A stretch of 64,000 nucleotides of DNA from Kiritimatiellaceae bacterium (GCA_013141415.1 JABFQY010000003.1:566226-630225), one strand, 5' to 3'; shown: positions 51,481 through 63,667, counted from the first letter of the stretch. Notes: a model not told the origin generated them from the sequence alone. A program made the numbers and translations.

Positions 51481-54162
51481 ATGAGAGATAAACCGAACGA
51501 CGACCTTCCTTTTGGAAAGCCCGCTGACAAAGAGACAGAGATCATACCGGAACTCAAAGAGACGCCTGCTGAGGAAATCAGCATGAGAACGTCTGCTCCG
51601 GTTCCGCCCCGGTTCAACGAAGAAACCCCTTTCCGCATCAAGGATCAATTCAGCGACCTCAACACGATTCCGCCGACACTTGCGCGCGATGCCGCCCGCC
51701 CTTCCAAAGCGCAGATACCCGGAACAGGGCTGGCAGAAACCGCCCGGCCCGGACGCACCATTCGCCGCGAAACCTCCTTTCAGGATTTCTTCCGCAATCT
51801 CGATATCATCAAGATTGCGCGCGGGGTTTACCGTAAATTCTGGATGGTTCTGCTGGCTGCTTTCGGAATGCTGATTCTTTTTATCCCTGTGGCCCGCAGT
51901 TTGCAGGGCGGCGTCACCTGGTCTGCCGAATCCGTCATCATCTATACCAAACCGACCCAAAAGCAGATCGACTCTCAGGGTTCCGCATTCCTCCTGCGGC
52001 CGCTCTCACAGGATACTCTGGTGGATATGTTCCTTTCCCCGGCACACATCAAAGTACTGGAAGAGTCCACCGGATTTAAACCTCTCACGAAACATGTCTC
52101 GTTCGATTCGCAGAGCAAATCCGATATCGTCAAGCTGCGCGTCAACGCCATGCCGAGTGAAAAAACTGCGATTGACGGGGTTAATAAACTGTCCGCAATC
52201 ATTATCGAAGATAACGATCAGTATTACCGGCAGCTGGCCGCCGCAGCCTACGAACAATACAAAACGCAACGCGAAATCACCGAGCAGTCATTTAATGAGG
52301 CCGTGAAGGCCGTTGAAGAATTTCAGCTGAAGAACCAGTTACTGGAACTCAACACGCAATATCAGAACTATTTCTCATCCGTTAACGCCGCTTCGGAGCG
52401 CCTTAGTATCGCGCAGGTTGCGCACGAAGGGCTGATCGTACGCATCAAGAACTACGAAAAAATGATCGCCGAACTGCCGGAAGAAGTACTCAACGAGGCG
52501 CAGGAAAATAACCCGCTAAAGGGACGCATTTCCAACGCTGAAGCCGCTCTGCTTCAGGCCCGCATTCAGTACGCCTCTGATAATCCCAAGATTCTTCGCC
52601 AAGAGCGTGAGCTGGAAGAACTCCGTAAACTGCTGCAGAGCGGAACCTTTGACGAAACCCGCGAACGTACCTATTTAAAAAATCCGCTCAAGGGTCAGCT
52701 TGAAGGGGAACTGCTGAAATTGCGCTCCGAAGAAGATGTCGCCGCTCAGCAGGTCACCTCGCTGAAAAAGGATTTGGATACTCTTCAGGCTAAATTCAAA
52801 GATCTGCCGCGCCTTGAAAAAGAATACGCCGCCCTGCTCCAGAAGCGTGCGGAACAGGATGCTGCGCTCAAGGTGATCAAGGCGAGCGAAGAATCGGCCC
52901 GCCGCACCATGCAGGCCAACCTTTCGGACTTCAAACTGATTAATCCGGCCGTCACCGCTGAACCCACCGTCGCCTCGCTGGTCGGGAAAATTATTCCGAT
53001 TGTCGGATTCATTCTCGGATTTTTCGGCGGACTGCTTGTGGTGCTCCTCATTGAACTGCTCGATGCTAAAATCCGCACCCAGCAGCAGCTCGAAACGGCT
53101 TACGACGCGCCCTGTCTTGCTTCCATTATCGAAATTCCGAATCTGGAAACCTATGACACGTACAAACTTTTACTCCCCTCTTTGCGCGAAATTTCCGAGC
53201 GCCTGAATATCGTTCTGCAGGGCCACCGCGCCAAAGTGCTGGGATTCTTCAGCTCTCTTGACGGCGAAGGAAAGAGCACGCTCTCGTTCAATCTGGCGCG
53301 CTACTACAGCTCGTTACACATCAAAGTTCTCTTCGTCGGTTTCGATGCACAGCCGAACCCCTGTCTGCCGGGCACCGAAGACACCGGCTGGCCGCAAATG
53401 GGAATTGAAGACTACCTGCGCGGCGAGGCCGAGCTGGCGGATATGCTCACCCATGTGAATGGCGTGGATGTGATCCGTGTTCAGTCTATGCAGGCCGATC
53501 TGCTTGATCTGGCCAAAGGCTCCGCCATGCCGCGCCTGTGGGATCTGCTCCGCCAGAACTACGACCTCATCATAACCGAAGCCCCTGCCATATTGGATCA
53601 TCCGCTGTCCGGAACGATTGCCGGATTCCAGGATGAAATCATTTATGTGCTCGCCTCACCGGTAAGCGATCGCCGTATCGTGGATGCCGGCCTTGAATTT
53701 CTGGAAGATCGCGGTCTGGCGCCGCGCGCCCTGATCTTCAACCGTGTCGACGCCTACTATCTTGAAGATGTCCGCCAACAGCGCATCATCCGCAGTCTGG
53801 CCGATGAACCCCGCAACCCGGCAGATGATCTGATCGCCTTCTTCCAGCGTCTCAAGCTGGTTGTTACTCAGAAGCTGAAGAAAAATTCTATCGATAAACC
53901 GGTAGAAGAACAGGTCGCCAGCGAACCAATTCCTGAAGTAACAGATGAATTGCTGGACGAAGAAGAACTTCCGGAGTTTATCGGGGAAGCAGGAGAAGAA
54001 GCTGACGTCTCAGACGGTCTGGACGAAGTGGATCTGCTTGAAGATCAGGAACCGGAACAGAATATTGATCCGGAAAATTTTTCCTTCAAAGATTGGCTCG
54101 GCGAGCCGGGTGGAAAACAGACAAAAAAACCGGGTGAGGGGTCTAAAGACGATGAGAAGTAA
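51481..54162 (+). CDS. Wzc-like polysaccharide co-polymerase with degenerate kinase site
   Basis: An 893-aa inner-membrane protein. A proline-rich cytosolic N-terminus, TM1 (about 120-140, FWMVLLAAFGMLILFIPVA), a Wzz periplasmic domain with a long coiled coil (about 255-480), TM2 (about 500-525), and a C-terminal P-loop domain with intact Walker A LDGEGKST (593-600). The Walker A prime motif is altered (FVGFDAQPNP rather than IDADxRxP) and Walker B reads YDLIITEAP (694-702) with Glu for Asp. The long acidic tail has no tyrosine, so autophosphorylation is unlikely. It probably controls polymer length and export with the two Wza-like proteins that follow. Confidence 0.88.
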   Translation: MRDKPNDDLPFGKPADKETEIIPELKETPAEEISMRTSAPVPPRFNEETPFRIKDQFSDLNTIPPTLARDAARPSKAQIPGTGLAETARPGRTIRRETSFQDFFRNLDIIKIARGVYRKFWMVLLAAFGMLILFIPVARSLQGGVTWSAESVIIYTKPTQKQIDSQGSAFLLRPLSQDTLVDMFLSPAHIKVLEESTGFKPLTKHVSFDSQSKSDIVKLRVNAMPSEKTAIDGVNKLSAIIIEDNDQYYRQLAAAAYEQYKTQREITEQSFNEAVKAVEEFQLKNQLLELNTQYQNYFSSVNAASERLSIAQVAHEGLIVRIKNYEKMIAELPEEVLNEAQENNPLKGRISNAEAALLQARIQYASDNPKILRQERELEELRKLLQSGTFDETRERTYLKNPLKGQLEGELLKLRSEEDVAAQQVTSLKKDLDTLQAKFKDLPRLEKEYAALLQKRAEQDAALKVIKASEESARRTMQANLSDFKLINPAVTAEPTVASLVGKIIPIVGFILGFFGGLLVVLLIELLDAKIRTQQQLETAYDAPCLASIIEIPNLETYDTYKLLLPSLREISERLNIVLQGHRAKVLGFFSSLDGEGKSTLSFNLARYYSSLHIKVLFVGFDAQPNPCLPGTEDTGWPQMGIEDYLRGEAELADMLTHVNGVDVIRVQSMQADLLDLAKGSAMPRLWDLLRQNYDLIITEAPAILDHPLSGTIAGFQDEIIYVLASPVSDRRIVDAGLEFLEDRGLAPRALIFNRVDAYYLEDVRQQRIIRSLADEPRNPADDLIAFFQRLKLVVTQKLKKNSIDKPVEEQVASEPIPEVTDELLDEEELPEFIGEAGEEADVSDGLDEVDLLEDQEPEQNIDPENFSFKDWLGEPGGKQTKKPGEGSKDDEK

Positions 54163-55207
54163 ACTCTCCATCACCGCTGTCCTTCTGCTTCTGGCAGGTC
54201 TAGCTCAGGCTGCGGACGATACCGCCGCGCACTCCAACCTGCTCAGCCAGATCACCGCCACGCAGAAGCGTTCCAAGTTTCCTCCGGAATTTTTCATTCC
54301 GCACACAACAGAAAATCGCAAGCTGCAGGTCGGCGACGAAGTTGAAATCAGTGTTTTCGGCCAGCGCGATACGATTGCTGAAAATGTACCGGTTGCACCG
54401 GACGGGAAAATCTATTACCGCTTCTTGACCGGCATTCAGGCTGAAGGCCGCACCGCTCAGGAAGTTGCCTTGGAAATGGAGTCGAAACTCGGCCACCTCT
54501 TCAACAATCCGGAAGTTTCCATTATCCCGACAAAGTTTATCTCCAACCGCTTTGCCATCTTCGGAAAAGTCGAAACCGGCGGCGTTTATCCGCTGGATAC
54601 CCCGACCACTGTCCGGCAGGCCATTGCCAAGGCGCAAGGCATCGCGCTCGGTAAATACCACGACAGCTGGATTCCGATTCATAACTACAAAGACAGCTGG
54701 CTGATCCGCGACGGGCAGAAAATCCCCGTCAACTTCGAATCCCTTATGATCAAGGATGACTTTTCGGAGGACATCTATGTCCGCCCCGGCGATGTCATCT
54801 ATATCGCCTCCGCACTGGGCCGCGAAATTTACCTGATGGGCGAAGTCAATCAGCAGCAGTCCCAGCCGTTTACCGCCGGCCTGACGCTCACTCAGCTCAT
54901 TTCCGGTCTCGACGCCGGAGCGGGCGGCTACAAAGAAGCCTCCGCCGACATTAAGCGCGTTGTCATCCTGCGCGATGCTCTGAACGAACCGAAGGTCTTT
55001 AAGGTCAATCTGGATGCCATCCTGCGCGGCAAGGAACAGAATGTTTTTCTTGAACCGGGTGATATTGTGTTTGTTCCGGAGAAATCATTCCTTTTCACAC
55101 GTAATCTGGTGAAAGCGATGTTCAGCACCTTCGTTAATACGTTCGCCGGCGAATTCGCCAGTGACATCAACCGGAAATATCTATTCCCGACAGGGACCCA
55201 ACCATGA
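54152..55207 (+). CDS. Polysaccharide export protein, Wza-like (non-lipidated)
   Basis: A 351-aa Wza/BexD-type protein. A Sec signal peptide (MRSKLSITAVLLLLAGLAQA) without a lipobox cysteine, then a Poly_export domain (LQVGDEVEISVFGQRDTIAE and VAPDGKIYYRFLTG), and SLBB-type repeats (AIFGKVETGGVYPLD, IYLMGEVNQQQSQPF). It should form the outer-membrane export channel or a ring associated with it. Starts within the last 11 bp of the co-polymerase gene and overlaps the next start by 4 bp. Confidence 0.9.
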   Translation: MRSKLSITAVLLLLAGLAQAADDTAAHSNLLSQITATQKRSKFPPEFFIPHTTENRKLQVGDEVEISVFGQRDTIAENVPVAPDGKIYYRFLTGIQAEGRTAQEVALEMESKLGHLFNNPEVSIIPTKFISNRFAIFGKVETGGVYPLDTPTTVRQAIAKAQGIALGKYHDSWIPIHNYKDSWLIRDGQKIPVNFESLMIKDDFSEDIYVRPGDVIYIASALGREIYLMGEVNQQQSQPFTAGLTLTQLISGLDAGAGGYKEASADIKRVVILRDALNEPKVFKVNLDAILRGKEQNVFLEPGDIVFVPEKSFLFTRNLVKAMFSTFVNTFAGEFASDINRKYLFPTGTQP

Positions 55208-56373
55208 TGAAAACGAAACGGTTATCCATTCTCCCGGTTCTACTGACGGTGATGATCGCCGCTGGATGCACAACCTTGCGCGACAAGCCGCATCTTACCA
55301 GCAACGACGAGTTGCTTCCGGCTAACGTGCTCGAACTGCCGAATGCCGGCGACCTGAGTCTTAAGGAAATGGAAACCGGCATATGGATTCAGACCGATCC
55401 CGAATCGATCAGGGACACGTCCCTGCTGACCCAACGCAAAGACGGCCCCTACCTGCTTGGCGTCGGCGACGTCCTTGAAATCACCCTTTACGGTGAAGGC
55501 GACGCGGAAACGCGGCGCGTTCTGCCGATCGACCCGGCCGGCAACATCACCTACATGCTTCTCGGAACCATCCCGGCAGCAGGCCGTACCCTTGACGAAC
55601 TCACGCAAGACATGCGGGTACGCATCCGGGCAAAACTGAACTATGTCATTTTGAACGTCGGCCCCGTCAAACTGGGCAGCCAGACTTTTACCGTGCTCGG
55701 CCAGCTGTATAAACCGCAGGTTTATCCTCTGCAGGGACGCACCTATCTTCTCGATGCCATTGCCATGGCGGGCGGACCGAAAGTCGGCATTATTCGCGAT
55801 GTCAGCGCCGACATCCACGACTATGCTCACGCCACCCTGGTGCGCGGCGGAGAAGTGGTGCCGGTCGATTTTGAACGCCTTGTCAACAAAGCCGACACCT
55901 CGCAAAACGTCGAGGTTCTTGCCGGCGACATCATCATGATTCCTTCCGCACTGGAGCGCAAAATCTACGCGCTTGGCGCTTTCAACAATCCGCAAGGCAT
56001 TCAGTTTGCCTCATCGCAGACTTCCCTCATGAATGTTCTCGTGCAGGCTGGCGGCATCAACCGCACCACCGGCGACGGTCACGTTCTCATCATTCGCGGC
56101 AACACAGCCAACCCGAAGGTCATGCTGATGGATATGTCGCAGTTCGATGTAAAAAAAGCGCGCGTGTTTAAAATTCTTGGCGGACGTTCCATGGATGTCG
56201 TTCTGCAGCCCGGCGATATCGTCTATGCTGTCCCGAAAAAATTCGGATATTTCCGTGATGTCATCAAACAGGCTATTAACACCTTCGGCACCAGACTGTC
56301 GGCCGACGCTGCCAAAGATATCTGGCAGCAGAAACTCGACCCGTTTGACTTTGGCGGAGACCGTCCGCTCTAA
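55204..56373 (+). CDS. Polysaccharide export lipoprotein, Wza-like
   Basis: A 389-aa lipoprotein. Signal peptide ending in the lipobox IAAGC (cysteine about residue 22), Poly_export domain (YLLGVGDVLEITLYGEGDAE, IDPAGNITYMLLGTIPAAG), and SLBB domains (FTVLGQLYKPQVYPLQG, IYALGAFNNPQGIQF). Second of two consecutive Wza-like proteins, this one lipid-anchored; they may combine into a mixed channel. The operon ends here with a terminator. Confidence 0.92.
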   Translation: MMKTKRLSILPVLLTVMIAAGCTTLRDKPHLTSNDELLPANVLELPNAGDLSLKEMETGIWIQTDPESIRDTSLLTQRKDGPYLLGVGDVLEITLYGEGDAETRRVLPIDPAGNITYMLLGTIPAAGRTLDELTQDMRVRIRAKLNYVILNVGPVKLGSQTFTVLGQLYKPQVYPLQGRTYLLDAIAMAGGPKVGIIRDVSADIHDYAHATLVRGGEVVPVDFERLVNKADTSQNVEVLAGDIIMIPSALERKIYALGAFNNPQGIQFASSQTSLMNVLVQAGGINRTTGDGHVLIIRGNTANPKVMLMDMSQFDVKKARVFKILGGRSMDVVLQPGDIVYAVPKKFGYFRDVIKQAINTFGTRLSADAAKDIWQQKLDPFDFGGDRPL

Positions 56374-56390
56374 CCCCGGCCCCGGCAGAT

Positions 56391-56426
56391 AAAAACCGGC
56401 AATTCCAAAAGGATTGCCGGTTTTTT
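56391..56426. terminator. Bidirectional terminator
   Basis: Hairpin AAAACCGGCAAT-loop-ATTGCCGGTTTT with A and T tracts on the two sides, between the convergent export gene and rimO. It can serve both strands. Confidence 0.85.
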
Positions 56427-56442
56427 GCGCTTTCAGGACAAG

Positions 56443-57795
56443 CTAGACAGGATCAGCAACCAAGTCGTAGTCCATCGCGCCGCTGACCTTCGCATCGAAC
56501 CGGTCGCCGGGAACGGCGTCAAACTCCGGCAGGAAAACAACGCCGTCCACTTCCGGCGCTTCATACTGCGAACGGCCAATCAACCCTTCTTCACCCGGGC
56601 CGTCGATCATCACTTCGATAGTTTTTCCGATCTGCGCCGCACAACGCGCGGCGGAAACTTCACGCTGGGCTTCCATCAGCAGGGCACGGCGTTCGGCTTT
56701 AACCGCTTCCGGCACACCGTCATCCATTTTGGCCGACAGAGTTCCCGGCTCAGCGGAATAGGTGAACACTCCGGCGTGAGTAAAGCGCCCTTCTCTTACA
56801 AACGCCAGCAGTTCGCTGAAATCCTCTCCGGTCTCGCCGGGATGTCCGGTAATGAACGCGGTGCGGATGGCGCAACCCGGAATCACCTCGCGGATCAGAT
56901 CGAGTTTTTCCAACGTCTGAGTCTTTGTGATCTGGCGGCCCATCGCGGTAAGCATACGATCCGAAATGTGCTGAAGCGGCATATCAATATACGGGCAAAA
57001 CCGCGCATCGGAGGCCAGCACATCCAGCACCTCTCGCGTGAGGTGCTGCGGACAGACATACATCAGCCGGAACCAGATATCTGCCTCGATTTCGTCGCGC
57101 AGTCTGCACAGCAGCGACTTGAGATGCAGCTCGCCGTCCCAGTCCTTGCCGTACGCCGTCGTATCCTGCGCAATCAGATTAAGCTCCACCGCTCCGGCTT
57201 CAATCAGCGCACGGGCTTCCGCAATAATGTCATCCATTGGACGGCTGATCTGCTTTCCGCGGATTTTCGGAATGGAGCAGAACGTGCAGGGATTGGAACA
57301 GCCTTCAGAAATTTTCAAATAGGCTGTGTGTGGTGAACCCATCCGCAGACGCGGACGGATCAGAAAATCACTATACCCTTCCGGCTCGGATTTTTCGGCT
57401 GTTTCGCCCAGCAGTCCGGCGCAGATTTCCGGCAGACGGCTGTAGTCGTGAAACGAAACCCGCGCATCGGCGGCTTCCAGAAAACCTTCCAGCTCCGGAC
57501 TGTCAGCGACTCGCTTAACCAGACATCCGACCGCCACCACGGCGCGCGGCCCCCCGCCGCCTTTGAGTCCGCGCAGTTCATGTAAAACGCCCGCCGCCTC
57601 TTCGCGGGCGTCCTGAATGAAGCCGCAGGTATTGACGAGACAGATATCAGCGTCCGCCGGTTCTTCGGCAATCAGCCAGCCGCTTTCCACAAAACGCCCG
57701 AGAATCAGCTCGGAGTCCACCGTATTTTTGGCGCAACCGAGACTGACCAGCGCAACGACAGGAGAACGGGAAGACAGTTTCTTCTTATTTTTCAT
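56443..57795 (-). CDS. rimO: Ribosomal protein S12 methylthiotransferase RimO
   Basis: A radical-SAM enzyme that methylthiolates an aspartate of ribosomal protein S12. N-terminal UPF0004 domain with three cluster cysteines (SLGCAKNTVDSE, NTCGFI, VGCLVKR), radical-SAM motif EGCSNPCTFCSIPKIRGKQ, and a C-terminal TRAM domain. 450 aa from ATG 57795; an open frame to 57876 runs into the preceding gene. LGCAKNTVDSE and IPKIRGKQISR favour RimO over MiaB. Confidence 0.94.
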   Translation of the reverse strand: MKNKKKLSSRSPVVALVSLGCAKNTVDSELILGRFVESGWLIAEEPADADICLVNTCGFIQDAREEAAGVLHELRGLKGGGGPRAVVAVGCLVKRVADSPELEGFLEAADARVSFHDYSRLPEICAGLLGETAEKSEPEGYSDFLIRPRLRMGSPHTAYLKISEGCSNPCTFCSIPKIRGKQISRPMDDIIAEARALIEAGAVELNLIAQDTTAYGKDWDGELHLKSLLCRLRDEIEADIWFRLMYVCPQHLTREVLDVLASDARFCPYIDMPLQHISDRMLTAMGRQITKTQTLEKLDLIREVIPGCAIRTAFITGHPGETGEDFSELLAFVREGRFTHAGVFTYSAEPGTLSAKMDDGVPEAVKAERRALLMEAQREVSAARCAAQIGKTIEVMIDGPGEEGLIGRSQYEAPEVDGVVFLPEFDAVPGDRFDAKVSGAMDYDLVADPV

Positions 57796-57799
57796 ATTT

Positions 57800-58255
57800 T
57801 TATTCCGGAAAAAAATCGCCCAGTTTTGAGCCGCGCACAGGTTTTGTTTTCCTCGATACAGATGGCGGCGTTTCACAGCGCAGCAGAAACTCGCGGCATG
57901 AAATTACCGATGCGCCGAAAACAGAAACCAGCCTTTGCTCAATCCAGTCCGACGTCACCACCAGAATCCGCGACGGGTCTTTTGCATCATGAACCATCTG
58001 CTCAATCAACCCATCCGCCGTGCGGTTAGACGGCGAAAAAAGCACTTCAAGGTTCGGCGCATCCAGAGCGACGTCGCGTCCGCCTTCCCGCCCGTCGAAT
58101 ACTACGGTGATTTTAGAAGCCATTCCCGCCGCCGTCTTTTCGATCCGGCGAACCAGCCGCTGGCGGGCGGTCTGCAAATCGTCCCGCCTGCCTTCAAGCG
58201 CCGCATCCTGATGCATCAGGTTGTAGCCGTCTATGATGAGCTGGTCGTAATCCAT
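57800..58255 (-). CDS. NYN-domain (YacP-like) protein
   Basis: A 151-aa NYN-type nuclease-fold protein. LIIDGYNLMHQD gives the first conserved Asp/Asn block, KITVVFDGREGGRD the second, and ILVVTSDWIEQRLVSVFGA the third. Related YacP/Rae1 proteins cut ribosome-bound mRNA in Firmicutes. Ends 4 bp before rimO starts, so they are probably co-transcribed. Confidence 0.88.
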   Translation of the reverse strand: MDYDQLIIDGYNLMHQDAALEGRRDDLQTARQRLVRRIEKTAAGMASKITVVFDGREGGRDVALDAPNLEVLFSPSNRTADGLIEQMVHDAKDPSRILVVTSDWIEQRLVSVFGASVISCREFLLRCETPPSVSRKTKPVRGSKLGDFFPE

Positions 58256-58268
58256 GCATGTCCCCCTG

Positions 58269-58319
58269 GGGGTCAGGCCTTGACTTTTGCTAAATTGGCA
58301 AAAGTCAAGGCCTGACCCC
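58269..58319. repeat. Left 22-bp inverted repeat flanking RAYT2
   Basis: Perfect 22-bp arms (58269-58290 and 58298-58319) with a 7-base loop. The core TCAGGCCTTGACTTTTGC is shared with the palindrome at 59361-59419. The right arm touches the transposase stop codon at 58319-58321. Confidence 0.85.
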
Positions 58320-59320
58320 TATAGCGTTTTAATCCGTTTTTCTAGCTTGCTGGAAAATTCTGTCAGAGCCGGGCTGTCGTTCAGCTTTTGTCGGGATATT
58401 TTCATATAACGACTGGCTGCAGAGCCATCTGAGTGATTCATCAACCGTTTTGCAAGCTCCCTCTGAGACAGGCCGGTGCATTGCTTTAAAAAACTCAGTA
58501 CCACACCCTTTTCTCCATCATCCATCCCAGCGAAGGTCCGGGTTCCGCCGGAGAAACCTAGTTCATCCGCTACGATTTTCATCGCCTGTTCCAGCGGAAT
58601 GCCGGTCTCCACACGTCGCATAGATGCATCAATCGAGCCGTTTGTTTTTTCCTCGTAACAACGCTCCATCGCACGCTGGAAGTCAACGCCTCCGATTGCT
58701 TTCGTTGACCGATTCAGCAGTGCGCGGAATTCCTCATCATCCTCGGCGATACCGGTCTCAACATAGTTTTGATACCGCTTCACTCCCGGCCCCAAAAGAC
58801 TGGTCACCTGTGCATCCAACGCATCATAATTCACCCAAGCTAACTTCTGACTTAGACCGGCATATGCCTGAAATGAACTCCATGCAAACGATCGAAGAAC
58901 GCGGACTTTTTCCTCCATCGACCATTTTGACGCAAAAACGGTTTTCACCGGGTTTAAATGAACGTAGCGTGAAAGTTTCATGAGATATGCGTCGCCTTCA
59001 ACCGGCTTTGCCTTATATCGGCCTGCGAACAGATGTCCAACACGCTTGTGAATGGTATTAAAATACATCGTATAACTACTGTTGAACTGTTGCATAAACG
59101 GGCTCAAATTGGACCGCGGTGTACACAGAACAAAATGAAAGTGATTATCCATCAGTACATAGGCATACAGACGGATATGATACAGCCCGACAGAGTCCTT
59201 CAACTTTTCGAGAAACACCTGACGGTCATGATCGTTCTCGAAAATCCGGCCTCGCTCTATGCCACGCGCCGTCACGTGATAAACCGCGCCCTCATACTCA
59301 ACTCTCATTTGTCTAGCCAT
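58319..59320 (-). CDS. REP-associated tyrosine transposase, long form
   Basis: A 333-aa Y1/HUH transposase. N-terminal MARQMRVEYEGAVYHVTARG, HUH motif in LMDNHFHFVLCTP, and LFAGRYKAKPVE...YVHLNPVK are standard. The C-terminal 100 residues look like a helix-turn-helix DNA-binding domain (GEKGVVLSFLKQCTGLSQRE). Start ATG 59320 (MARQM); the frame extends to 59356. Perfect palindromes flank it, so the unit 58268-59420 may be one compact mobile or mobilisable element. Confidence 0.9.
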   Translation of the reverse strand: MARQMRVEYEGAVYHVTARGIERGRIFENDHDRQVFLEKLKDSVGLYHIRLYAYVLMDNHFHFVLCTPRSNLSPFMQQFNSSYTMYFNTIHKRVGHLFAGRYKAKPVEGDAYLMKLSRYVHLNPVKTVFASKWSMEEKVRVLRSFAWSSFQAYAGLSQKLAWVNYDALDAQVTSLLGPGVKRYQNYVETGIAEDDEEFRALLNRSTKAIGGVDFQRAMERCYEEKTNGSIDASMRRVETGIPLEQAMKIVADELGFSGGTRTFAGMDDGEKGVVLSFLKQCTGLSQRELAKRLMNHSDGSAASRYMKISRQKLNDSPALTEFSSKLEKRIKTL

Positions 59321-59360
59321 ACGAAAAAAGTCACACAGCTTCCGGCTCCCTGTCAACTCA

Positions 59361-59419
59361 ATAGGGGGTCAGGCCTTGACTTTTGCCGAATCGGCAAAAG
59401 TCAAGGCCTGACCCCCTAT
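59361..59419. repeat. Perfect 59-nt palindrome flanking RAYT2
   Basis: Arms of 29 bases (59361-59389 and 59391-59419) around a single base, with no mismatch. Shares its core with 58269-58319 but lacks the GTAG start of the other REP family in the window. Confidence 0.9.
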
Positions 59420-59474
59420 GAGAGTGTAAAGATTCAGGCTTTCAGATAAACACGCGATGGATTAGGTTCTGAGC

Positions 59475-60710
59475 ATGAGCCAACTCCACGGTACCGTTGC
59501 CCACGTCATGCGCCGGTTTGTGCCCGATAAATGGGGCGGAACCGAAACCGTTGTTTTCAACCTTGCCCGCGAACTCGAAAAATCAGGGGTCGCCAGCCCG
59601 ATCTTCTGCACCGATATGTTTGCCAAACCCGGATCGGAAAAGATCAACGGCGTCACCGTCCGGCGATTCCGTTACTGCTTCCCCTGGTTCGGACTGAGTG
59701 AAGAGGCCAAAATGGCGTTGCGCCTCAAAGGCGGCAGTCCGCTTTCTCTGTCACTGTTCTTTGCTCTGCTGTTCCAGAAAAACCTGATTCTAATTCATAC
59801 GCACGTCGGACGGCGGCTCGGCGGGATTGCCCGCACCGTAGCCCGCATCCGGAAAGTGCCGTACGTCATCCACGTTCACGGCGGACGCCATACCGTCCCG
59901 CAGGATCAGTACGACCACATGACCGCGCCGGTTAAAGGAAAGTTCGAGTGGGGAAAAATCTTCGGCCTCCTGTTCGGATCGCGCCGCGTTTTCGATGATG
60001 CCGCCGCCGTCATCTGCGTCGGACAAAGCGAAGCGGACGAGATGAAACAGCGCGGCAAGAAAAACATCCACTATCTGCCCAACGGAGTGCACGTTCAGCG
60101 GTTTTCAACGGCAACGCCGCAGGCGTTCCGTAAAGAATACGGACTGGAAAACAGAAAATTCGTGCTCTGTCTTTCGCGCATCGACTTCCAGAAAAACCAG
60201 CTGATGCTGGTAAAAGCCTTCGCGGAATTCCGCGAAACACATCCGGATTGGAAACTCGTTTTCATCGGCTCGGTTTCTGTCGAAGAATATCACCGCAAAA
60301 TACTCGACGAGATCGCCCGGCTGAACTTGCAGGATTCCGTACTGATTATTCCCGGACTCAAACCCGACGATCCGCTCCTGCCGTCGGCCTACAAAGCAGC
60401 CGAAATGTTTGTTCTGCCGACAGCCAACGAACCGTTTGGCATCGTCATCCTCGAAGCGTGGGCCGCCGGCACGCCGGTGATCGCCACGCGCGTCGGCGGC
60501 ATTCCCGGCTTCACCACCGACGGCGAAAACATTCTGCTTTCGGAAGACAATGACGCCGCCATGCTGACCGGGAAAATGGAACAGCTGGCCGGGTCGCCGG
60601 AACTCCAGCATAAACTCCGGGCCAACGGCCTGGCCGAAGTTTCCGCGCACTACGACTGGAGCGCGATCGCCGAGAGAGTCATCAGAATTTATGAGGAGGT
60701 TCTGAAATGA
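59475..60710 (+). CDS. GT4-family glycosyltransferase
   Basis: A 411-aa GT-B glycosyltransferase. N-terminal HVMRRFVPDKWGGTETVVFNLA, the IHTHVGRRLGGIARTVA region, and the donor-binding C-terminal segment FVLPTANEPFGIVILEAWAAGTPVIATRVGGIPG with the catalytic E-x7-E type spacing. It would transfer a sugar from a nucleotide sugar, likely in lipopolysaccharide or polymer synthesis. Its stop overlaps the next small gene (ATGA). Confidence 0.92.
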   Translation: MSQLHGTVAHVMRRFVPDKWGGTETVVFNLARELEKSGVASPIFCTDMFAKPGSEKINGVTVRRFRYCFPWFGLSEEAKMALRLKGGSPLSLSLFFALLFQKNLILIHTHVGRRLGGIARTVARIRKVPYVIHVHGGRHTVPQDQYDHMTAPVKGKFEWGKIFGLLFGSRRVFDDAAAVICVGQSEADEMKQRGKKNIHYLPNGVHVQRFSTATPQAFRKEYGLENRKFVLCLSRIDFQKNQLMLVKAFAEFRETHPDWKLVFIGSVSVEEYHRKILDEIARLNLQDSVLIIPGLKPDDPLLPSAYKAAEMFVLPTANEPFGIVILEAWAAGTPVIATRVGGIPGFTTDGENILLSEDNDAAMLTGKMEQLAGSPELQHKLRANGLAEVSAHYDWSAIAERVIRIYEEVLK

Positions 60711-60867
60711 CCAAACTTCTCATCTGGATCGGCGTACTCGTCGGCGGCTGGCTCGGCTGGTGGCTCGGCGGGAAAATGGGCTTCAGCTTTTTCGGCGAGT
60801 TTATCGTCAGCAGTATCGGCAGCATCGCCGGCGTGTTCATTGGATGGAAAATCGCGCAGGAATACTT

Positions 60868-60871
<4 letters not shown>
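60707..60871 (+). CDS. 54-residue glycine-rich membrane protein
   Basis: A 54-aa gene (ATG 60707, TAA 60869-60871). GGAGG lies 8 bp upstream and the start overlaps the glycosyltransferase stop. Two hydrophobic helices carry glycine-zipper spacing (GVLVGGWLGWWLGGKMG and SIGSIAGVFIGWKIA), like GlsB/YeaQ-type small membrane proteins. Function unknown. Its stop overlaps that of the convergent aconitase gene by 4 bp. Confidence 0.75.
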
Positions 60872-63573
<2,702 letters not shown>

Positions 63574-63667
63574 AGAAGCTCTCCAATCGGTTAAAAGGCG
63601 GCACATTTAACCACGGATTACGCGAATTACACGGAAAAAATGAGGGGTTTCTTGCGCGGTAAAAGCC

